Below are positions 35,873-64,000 of a stretch of 64,000 nucleotides of DNA, piece after piece (within the stretch, counting starts at the first letter, position 1; each line of letters opens with the position of its first letter). The position numbers were made by a program, and so were the translations under genes. The notes beneath the pieces are model-generated. The model did not search any database. It saw only the letters and a list, made by a program, of their open reading frames with translations, and was not told the origin of the DNA. The stretch lies in NCBI GenBank assembly GCA_017979445.1, contig CM030711.1:11687221-11751220 (forward strand), given 5' to 3'. This stretch comes from Akebia trifoliata. Taxonomy: Eukaryota > Streptophyta > Magnoliopsida > Ranunculales > Lardizabalaceae.

Positions 35873-36065
35873 ATAAATTAAGAATCGTGATAATATGACT
35901 CCCCCTTTTAACAAATGCCCCTAAACCACCGTCACAGAACCATTTGCTTCCGGATACACACAACCATAATCATTTATCTTGTGCTTCCTAAGGCAAATGA
36001 TCTATGGTACTGTGATGGGGCATTTATCAAAAGGGAACGGCATATTATCACGGTTCATAAATTAA
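35873..36065. mobile_element. Palindromic MITE in the OEP16 5' flank
   Basis: The left end (attaagaatcgtgataatat) is mirrored by the right end (atattatcacggttcataaat). Inner arms share 'aaatgcccc/ggggcattt'. The core is 'ggatacacacaac'. It lies about 340 bp upstream of the OEP16 start codon and so could overlap the promoter. Confidence 0.75.
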
Positions 36066-36322
36066 TCCATTCCCTCTGGACCACATTACCACTTGAGATA
36101 AGACGCACAAGAAGGTTGGGCGAAATGCATCTAGAAAATAAGTTCACAACATTTGAATTAAGGGACTTGGTAATCTATGAGAAGGCAATCCGGCTTCTTC
36201 CTAACTAAAGAAAGAGGTGTCAAGTGACCACTAATACACATTACACTTCAATGAAAATGGCTTTCTTACTACTCGTTACCAAAACTCTCGTTCACTCCAA
36301 TTATATTGTCTTTTTCAATCAT

Positions 36323-36980
36323 TAAGGTATGTTCGATTGCATGGAAGGTGACTTTCCTTGAAATTTGAAATCCATAAAAAAATAGTGATGGAAATAGATA
36401 GGGTTAGAAAATCATATTCTATTGTTTGATTGTAATTAGATAAAATCATGGGAAAATTGTACGAGGAAAAAAAAAACAAAAAAGGAAAGGAAGAAGAGGA
36501 GAAAAAAGATAAGAGGAGAGGGAGAAGGAGAGGAAGAAGAAGATGAGGAGGAAGGAGTGGAGAGAATGTAGTGGTGGCAGTGAAGATGGCGATGACGATG
36601 GATGTAAGTGAAGAAAAAGAGAGGAAAACGTGGTGGTGGTGGCGATGACTACGGTGGCGGCGGAGGTGAGGGATGGAGAGAGAGAGAGAGAAAAAAAAAT
36701 GATCGAAGATGATGATGATGACGACGGCAAGGTTAATGTGATGATGGTGGTAGGGGAAGAAGATATGAGTAGGGAAGAACTAAGGATAGAAAATTTGGGT
36801 GGATTTTACTTTCCCACCCATATGGGTGGGTAAGTGAAATTCATATTTTAATGGACCTTTTTATTGAAGTGGAAAATGAACTTCAATTTCCATGTGCGAT
36901 CAAACACTTAAAAAATATCATTTTCTATGGAAATTGATTTTCCACCCTATTTTTACCTTGTGCAATCAAACATACCCTTA
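36323..36980. mobile_element. Non-autonomous element with purine-rich core between the two genes
   Basis: The left end taaggtatgttcgattgca and the reverse complement of the right end taagggtatgtttgattgca are near-identical. The inside is dominated by a GA/GAT-rich block (about 36470-36760), where open frames on both strands are composition artefacts. 658 bp. Confidence 0.65.
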
Positions 36981-38074
36981 GTGTATTAGCTCTGGCATTA
37001 TTGAATGAAAGAGATGCGAGGTCAGTCAATTGCTGCATTAGGTAGGAGATGCAAGACCTATCTTAACTGCAAGTGCATCTGTTATTCGATTCCTATCCTT
37101 TCTCTCTTTTTTTTTTTCGGGTATGTCGCTATGTGAGCAGAGCGAGAGAACGAAGTGAGCTATGGAATGTCTACTTCAAATGATCATTCAAGTTCAAATC
37201 ATCTCATCATTTGATGTACAGGTAGGTGCATTTGTTATTTAGGGTTGATTTATTTCGACTATAAATAGATTTTGAATCTGACATGATTCATAAAGATACA
37301 TAAAAAAAATGCCAAAAATATAGATTTAATGATTTAAGAACAGCTTATGAACCATCATCAGCTAAAAACAGTAGGAAACAATCTCCCATGATTTGAGGAG
37401 AAAATGGTTGCAATCTTTGGTGGTGACCATGAAGAAAGTAATGATTGAGATATGGTGCCGTGCGACATTGATTGGATGGCTAGGCCAAAAGGCAGACATA
37501 CCTGAGAACACTTCATACACAATCTACAGGTCTGATGAAATGTGAAAAAGCCAACCACTGATCTGTTCAGAATTTTACAGGGGATCAACTCATCGTTGGT
37601 TAGATCATATTGATCCCAATCGAGGTCTAATGGTGTGTGTGATCATGGGCCATTTGGAAGTTATCAGGCTCTGCCCCCACTGCTCGATATTTTACTAAAG
37701 CAACATCAAAGTGTTAGAGTTCAAAATTTACCAAGATAAAGCACATCTATACATACAGAAGAGAACAAAAACTTTGCATCTTTCCCTTTTATTTTGTTTC
37801 AACCACTTTTCTGTTATTGATAATGATGATGATTCGAGTGGATGTCTGTCTATACATAACATGAATTAATTTCTGGTGATAAAAAATGAAGCCTATCTCT
37901 TCATTAGATTTCTCGTCCCTCTCCTCCCAAAGAAAAACCGATTTCCCAAAATTGGATCGATGTACAAGGACTTTGCAATACAAAATGTAAGAATTGAATG
38001 AATATCTACAATAAAACCAGAAGCCCTGCTGAAACCTTTAACCGAAAGTGATTCTTCTACAAAACTTGCTGGTG
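36981..38074. other. Spacer and 3' flank of the BRWD gene
   Basis: Nothing gene-like is seen. The part just below 38075 would hold the BRWD 3' UTR. Short open frames on the minus strand at 37358-37588 and 37893-38105 have no family motif, and the latter overlaps the BRWD stop in another frame. Confidence 0.4.
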
Positions 38075-57771
<19,697 letters not shown>

Positions 57772-59140
57772 ATTTCGTGGAACACCTGGCACCCAAAAAA
57801 ATAAAAAGCATACATTTAGATCCATCTATAGCACATCAAATAGAACATCATACAAAATACAGATAAATTAAAGAAATAAGCCGACGAATATCAATTAGAG
57901 TAACCCATGCATGTCCTTTGACCCATGGTTCAAAATACAAGAATATATGGGCCTATACCGATAACTGATATGAAACACTGAGACCAAAGAAGCCGAAGAA
58001 TATAAACCAGAATAACCCATGCATATCCTTCCACCCATGGTTCAAAATATCAGAATGAATCAGCCTAGACCGATAACCAATATGAAACATTGAGCCCGAA
58101 ACAGTGAATGTTCCGGGAATGCATCAGCTGATACAATATTGATTTTTTCCTTGACCGAAACATTTCTCCAAGACGATATTCTAAACCTTGCTTCCACCCT
58201 CTCTCTATAGATATTTCTAACAAGTCTTGGATATTTATCAAATGTTAGGAATTTCATGGCCTCCAGTAAATGATTGATCTTGGCCCAATCTTATTAAAAG
58301 AATAACATCCTATAAACTACAAATATCTCAACAGCCCACAGAAAACCTAAGAACCGTAACAACTAAAATTGAATTGTTCCTCTCAATAAGAATATGAATC
58401 CTAAACAAATCCTCAAAATCAGCATCTACAAATTAAAATATAAAATGGAAATTGCGCTCACAACCAAAGTGCATTAACAAATTACGCAACTATCAAGAAA
58501 CCAGAAACCCATTTTTGAGCCAAAAATATAAAAAATAAAATAAAGAATTAATGAAGATGCTTCAGAAATATAATTCTTGGGAGAAAAGAAAAGTAAAAAA
58601 AAAAAACGACTTACATCCAATTTGAATCTTTCGATTTGTCTGAATAAGTTAACAAGATAAATATTTGCCCAAAACCTGAAATTTCCCTTTATGCTTTGCT
58701 AACCTTAACACGCCAGAATCCATAATCCACCTCTGCAACAGCCAAATTCCCAAATTCAAGCTCTTCTCACTACCAAATTTTAAGAAAATTCAACGAAAAT
58801 AGCAGATAACCTATTCAGGATCTAATCATAAACATGCAACAACCTTAACTGATTCCTCAAACATTATTTTTTATCCAATTGAAATTCGAAAACCTTTAAT
58901 GGAACCAATTTGATGATCAGAGAGACAGAATCAGTTTTCCAGAGAAGTTAAATCCTTGGAAACGATTCAAAGAGACAACATCGAATGGCGAACAAGAGGT
59001 TGGTGCGTTGCAGAGATTGAAAAAAAAAAAAAAAAATCTTCCATTAAAGCGCTTCTTCGATGTGGATTCGAGATTATCTGAGTTTAATTTCTGGTTTTTT
59101 CTGCGAGAGAGAGTTTCAAAGCCTTGTCCTCACTCTTTCT
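57772..59140 (-). other. 5' UTR and first intron of the BRWD gene
   Basis: The start-codon exon begins at an acceptor at 57786 (gtgccag|G, exon from 57785). A strong donor (TTGGAT|gtaagt) ends a probable 5' UTR exon at 58615, so an intron of about 830 bp lies between. The UTR exon would extend upstream to a CT/GA-rich area near 59100-59150. The transcription start is not determined. Confidence 0.5.
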
Positions 59141-59984
59141 CTCCTTTAAAGGTATTCTTTTTTTTTTAATAGAAAAAAAATGACGAAAATTAAAAAAAGA
59201 AGGAAAGAAAATAAAAAATACTTAATAGCGTCATTAAGGTTTGATTTGCTAATAGTAACTAAAATTAACTACATAATAGACAGCTTTCATGATTTCACCA
59301 CAGACGTGAAGAATAATTAAAGTGAAAATTCCTGTACTCCACGTTCTACGATACTTAGATAATACTTGACCTATATCACGCTAATTGTTTACACATTCTC
59401 CAAATCAAACCAATCAATCCATGGGCCCATTTAATCAGATAGAATTTAAATCATTTACTTTCAATCGGATGGTTCAGATTCCTAAGAATGATAGTGGATT
59501 GTATGTGTTCGGCTCACAGGAGTATGATTATAAAATAGTACCAGCTCTATCAATGTGTGATATCTATTATTAAATGAATTAAATTATAAAAGATAATAAA
59601 TTTTCATTAGTGTAAGAAAAAGAATAAAAATATTTTTTTTAATTATAGATTAATTTAAAAATTATATAAAAAAATAGATAATTATAAATATTGTTGACTT
59701 TATCAATCCAAAAAAAAAGGAGGGAGTGAAAGTGAGGACACACAAGTTTAAAAGACCTTTTTTAAGAGTTGGAAGGAAGGCTTTAAGGGTATTGGCTACC
59801 CTCCTTTTTTTAAAATGCAACGGCTACAAACTTCTTCCTTTTTTTTTTTTTTTTGCATTTTTTTCTCCTCTTCAACCATGAACTAAGAGAATTTAGGTAC
59901 ACAACAATGTACCATTTTATGGTATTTTGTAGAGGATGAAAATAGTGTAGCTTGGCCTAGCAATGTATGTATATGCAGAATACA
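59141..59984. other. Gene-free upstream region of the BRWD gene
   Basis: AT-rich, with poly-A/T tracts. The proximal part should contain the BRWD promoter, but no distinct element stands out. Confidence 0.35.
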
Positions 59985-60535
59985 TCTTAAAATTTGTACA
60001 AGATGCTTAATTATTGAGCTCTACGTGTCGACAAGGCTTCATTGTTGATCTATACGTGTTGATGGTCATCTTAAACTTGGTTTGGCGTAGAGCGGAACGT
60101 GGTTGTGAACAGATACCACTTACTATAGTGGTAGTATTCAAAGGTTTCTACCTTATTTGATCCATGGGTTCACCAATTTGATCCAAGATGAGTAATTATT
60201 AAAGTATTATTTGGTAAACACCCAAAAACCTATAAAATAAAATGCATTGAATCTGGGAAAAAATGTTTTGTATAGCATATTTTCTCAAAAAAATGAAAAT
60301 TTTGTGTATAATATACATATTACATTTGTCCAAAATTTCAATAAAGGCTTAATTGTTGAGCTCTACATGTCGACGAGATTTTTGTTGAACCATTTGTATC
60401 GATAGGTGTCTTAAATTTTATTTGGCGCAAAGCAACAACGTGGTGGCAAGTAAATACCAATCCAGTGGTCAGACTAATTAGAAGGTTTCTATTTACTACA
60501 TTGATTGAGTTTAGTTTAGTTGTTCAGCCAACTTG
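59985..60535 (+). repeat. Diverged direct duplication, about 355-bp offset
   Basis: A segment with 'gagctctacgtgtcgac', 'tggcgtagagc' and 'aaggtttctacc' near 59985-60190 recurs at about 60345-60520 with many substitutions ('gagctctacatgtcgac', 'tggcgcaaagc', 'aaggtttctatt'). No coding frame is kept. Confidence 0.6.
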
Positions 60536-62094
60536 ATTTGATTTATTTGAGATCAAATAATTTACCAATTCTATCCAAGTAAAAAATAAATAATTTTTTT
60601 TTAAATTAATTATATTTTACATTTAATACCATTATTTTTTTTTAATTACTTGTACATCATGTACATAAAATACAAAAAATGAAGAAATAAGCAAATTTCA
60701 ATGAATCCTAAAAAACTTGATTTCTATAATGGGAAGTGTTGGGGGTCCCTAAAGAAATCATCCTCACCAAAAATCAACTCATTCTGAAACTTCTAAACAT
60801 AATTTACAAGTTGAAGAATAATAGACAGTTTGATCTCATTCCAAAACTTCTAACCTATACATTGAAAAAATGGTTTGCATAATGTTTGGCTCTCTTTTGG
60901 GTTTCTGAATGCCCTCTCTTCTATAATATATTTTCTCAAAACAAGAAAAAGGGTTGGGTTCCGTTGACTCATGAGAAAACACATAATCCCAATCTTTTAG
61001 ATACAAAATCCAACAGTTGAGATTTATGCATATCTTAATAATACATATCTCATATATAATTATTTTAAGGATAAATCTCAACCATTGAACTTTGTGTTCA
61101 AACAGTTGGGACCATGTGTAACACATATCTCAATTTTTTTTTTTAAAGTGAGTAATACACTTACCACACAAACTTGTTTACAATGACATTTTGATAAGGA
61201 TTAATGTTAGTGGGTAGGAGATGTCCGCATCGATTGCCAACCTGAACCAACCCTCCTTTATTATGACTTGGGATCAACAATATGATATAGTATGAAGGAG
61301 AGATTACACAAGGAGATCAAATTTTATACTTTCTAGCCAAATATAAACTTTGTCAAAACTTTGAGGTGAGGGTTCAAGTCCAACTTACGTATAAAACAAG
61401 TATATTAGTTGTGATAAACATATTATGTTAGAATCCAACAATATTTTTTCTAAGTTCGACGGAATTATTTTTTTTCCATAATTGATGAAAATGCCATTTT
61501 CATTTATTTATTTTATTGTGAAGCAAAAAAATCAACTTTGTCATGGCTCCAATAGTGCATTAATGCAATACCACCCTCAATTTCAATTTCAAGCCCAAGC
61601 CATGGGATTTGAGAATCATAATATCAGAAATCATTTTTATGGTATATATTACAATTACTATTCTAATATCAACAGCTTGAATTTGTATTAGGTTATATAT
61701 AATTATACCATAACGAGCTGATGACCAATAATTTGTTATAAACTTTAATATTGCATTTAATTCTAATAGCTTAGAGATGTCGGCCTTGCTTGTTTGCATT
61801 GCAAACCATCGCAAAAACATAACTTTATGTTTATTGAGTTTTGCATTTATTGACTTTTACGTTATTTTGAGATTGTAGTACTTGGTGTCTATTGAAAATT
61901 TTTACTTTTGCTTGGTTATCCTGCAAACACAAAAAAAAAAATGCAAATATTTTTGTTTTGTTGAAAAAAAACATTTTTTTACTTAAAGTCTTGTTTAAAA
62001 TTTTAATATAAAAAAAAAAAAAAAAAAAAAAACAACTAAAAATCATTTTTACTTCATACCCTTTAAAATAATTATTTAATATTGAGATATTTCA
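60536..62094. other. Gene-free AT-rich stretch
   Basis: Text at about 60740-60870 ('atcatcctcaccaaaaatca', 'aaacttctaa') resembles the inner parts of the MITE at 13951-14363. A poly-A tract lies at 62010-62030. No coding signal. Confidence 0.35.
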
Positions 62095-62345
62095 ACCTTT
62101 CCTCATGTCCCTCTACCTATTTATACTCTCAAAAATCATTTTTACCTACCACTTACCTTTTCATATGTCTCTTTCCGGTCATGCTCTCAAAATCACTTTT
62201 CACTTAATATTTACTTTTTTTCCATTTGCTCATACTTCTAAAGGTATTTACTTAATGACCAAAAACTACCTTTCCACATGTCCCTCCACCATTCAAGCAT
62301 TCAAAATCACTTTTTACTTACCACTTACTACCACCAAACTTTTGC
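62095..62345 (+). repeat. Degenerate tandem repeats of about 70-80 bp
   Basis: The words 'catgtccctc', 'ctcaaaatcactttt' and 'acttaccactta' recur three or four times in the same order, with drift. Non-coding. Confidence 0.45.
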
Positions 62346-63284
62346 CACATAGATCTAGCTAAATAATTTGATTTTAAAGTTCTATGATAATTTCTGTTCA
62401 TTGTCTTCAACAAAGTTAAAAATCAAGTGGAATTTCATGAAAATCTCATGTCATTTTCAATTGTGGTTAATGTTGGACCATTTTATACCTAAAAGTCACA
62501 CAAAACTCTATACAAGGAAAGCCTCTTCTTTGAGTTGGGACACGCTTTTTGTCTTTAAACCCACTCCAAATTCTTTTAAATTCTTACTCAAAATTTCATT
62601 CTATACATTCTCTCTCACTCTCATCTTCTCTTTTCTTTCTCACTATCCTACCTTCTTATTCGAAGAAGCTATCATTGAAGACTTAAAAATATAATAATAA
62701 TTCAAGGTCAATGTGGGTTTAGACTAGGTTTTATTTTTATCTGCATTTCCCTTTCTGACTTTTACCCCTCATTAAACTCTTTATTTTCTTTATGTAGAAC
62801 AATCCTAGGATGAAATGAAACATCTTCTCCAACATTCGGTAAGTTGAGCCCAAACCTCATGCAATACGTATGAGGAAGCATTGTTGATCTGATGGGGGTC
62901 GAAGCCCTTAAAAAATAAATGTCAAGATGTCAAGAATGGTAAGCCCTTTATTCTTTAGGGAATGACATCATTTTTATTTCCTTAACAATCATTTCATCAC
63001 ATTTACAGGTTTGCACACACATGCAATCATAGTTTCATTAAAAATGGCAAAGAAAAAATGAGAGAGTCTCTTTCCATGAGACTATGTCTCTAACATTTAA
63101 CCAACGTTCTATCATTTATTTCATGTATTCATGCACATGGCAATGATGATAAAAAGGGTCCTCCACCATGGGAGTGACCACAATGTTTCTAGCCAACTTC
63201 TAATTAATATTTTGCATTCTTGTGTATTTTCATGTATTCTTATAACAATGGTGATAAGAGGCTCTCTTTCATGAGATGACTTTA
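62346..63284. other. Gene-free stretch
   Basis: Nothing recognisable; a 108-codon plus-strand frame at 62368-62694 has no motif. Confidence 0.3.
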
Positions 63285-63762
63285 CTCCCAACTAGCTAAT
63301 ATTTAGACATCTAATGCATTTCTAAGGCAAACATGGTTGGGACATCTCTGCCCATGAGATGGCCTTTTTGTCATTTTGCCAAAATTAATGTCCCTTAATA
63401 AAGGGCACATCTCATGTACATGTCATCATGCATCCATAACAAAATTAAAAAGGGTAATCATCTTAGGATGGAGAGACTGGGGTGTCTAACACCTTCGACT
63501 CTCTAACCAAACCTCCCAATCTTAAACTTTGTTGGATTATGCCCTTTGTCCATATGAGAGTTACTATAATCATCTAAAAACATGATTCTTATGAAACTTT
63601 TCCCCAGGTGACTATTCACACTCATTTGAAGAAGAAAAAATTCTACTCTCAACTAACAAATATTAAACATCTTATGCATTTTTAAGGCTAACATGGTTGG
63701 GACATTTCTACCCATGAGATAATATTTATGTCATTTTGCCAAAATTAATGTCCCTTATGCCA
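63285..63762 (+). repeat. Direct duplication with 360-bp offset
   Basis: About 118 bases (63285-63402) recur at 63645-63762, sharing 'acatggttgggacat', 'cccatgagat' and 'tcattttgccaaaattaatg'. The second copy ends where the LTR starts. Confidence 0.75.
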
Positions 63763-63764
63763 TG

Positions 63765-64000
63765 TGTAGACACCCCAAATTGCATGAGCCTAATTCAAAA
63801 AAAGGATTCTAGAAACTTGGTTAAGGCCCAAAGCCAATGTTGAAACAAGTAAAAGAGTTTGAATTTGGGCCAAGATGTGCATTCCAAGTTGTAACCCAAA
63901 AGCCCAAAATAAAGTATGTTGACCCTTAATGCATGTAATCCTCCAAGAAGCCCAAAATAAAGAGCCCAACTCAAAAAATCCATAAGATATCAACTTGGCC
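63765..64000 (+). mobile_element. Start of a TGTAGACACCCC-type LTR, cut by the window end
   Basis: It begins TGTAGACACCCCAAATTGCA at 63765, the same start as the minus-strand LTRs nested in the hAT and in gypsy A, but in the opposite orientation. The preceding 5 bases (ccatg) would be the target duplication. Its partner is outside the window. Confidence 0.65.

Noticed and set aside
36446..36833. Ser-rich minus frame and Asp/Val-rich plus frame
   Set aside because: Low-complexity translations of a GA/GAT block in a non-autonomous element.

Overview
The window looks like nuclear DNA from a flowering plant, probably a woody or early-branching eudicot. It is AT-rich, its two real genes are split by spliceosomal introns, both genes have plant-type homologues, and most of the rest is transposable-element sequence. 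Identifications rest on protein family motifs recalled from knowledge, on splice-site consistency and on target-site duplications (TSDs) read by eye; no search was run.

Layout. 1-15.1 kb holds no intact gene. It contains small inverted-repeat elements, local tandem duplications and a nearly spacer-free palindrome of about 1.95 kb (6050-7998). Each arm of the palindrome carries a decayed 3' end of a papain-type (C1A) cysteine protease. A LINE tail lies at 10.8-11.4 kb, and a composite element with a nested MITE lies at 13.3-14.6 kb.

15.1-31 kb is a nest of mobile elements. A Ty3/gypsy retroelement (5' LTR from about 15307, gag and protease to about 28.19 kb) lies in or beside a subtilase-like gene fragment. 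A hAT DNA transposon (15672-23789, 8-bp TSD CTCTCAAG) sits in its 5' LTR just downstream of the TATA box. That hAT is itself interrupted by a 3350-bp LTR (19369-22718, TSD GATAG). A second LTR (24874-26867, TSD GATGT) splits the gypsy gag-pol. The 3' part of a different gypsy element follows (28.2-30.48 kb), with minus-strand ORFs upstream of its LTR. It abuts a fragment of a second copy of the BRWD-like gene (30483-31045), which is interrupted by a 312-bp element with a 9-bp TSD.

31.8-35.5 kb (minus strand) is a complete seven-exon gene for a plastid outer-envelope pore protein of the OEP16-2 type (176 aa). Its introns and 5' flank hold a dense cluster of palindromic MITEs with a similar core.

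38.1-57.8 kb (minus strand) is a 23-coding-exon gene for a plant BRWD/PHIP-like WD40-bromodomain protein of about 1739 aa, with a 5' UTR exon near 58.6-59.1 kb. Every splice junction keeps frame, but exon 20 has an apparent 1-base deletion near 40160. Its introns hold LINE and copia remnants, MITEs and a possible SINE. 59.2-64 kb is gene-free repeat DNA, ending in the start of another TGTAGACACCCC-type LTR at 63765.

The two genes lie in the same orientation and have no obvious shared pathway. The OEP16 protein would act at the plastid envelope and the BRWD protein in chromatin or as a CUL4-type adaptor.
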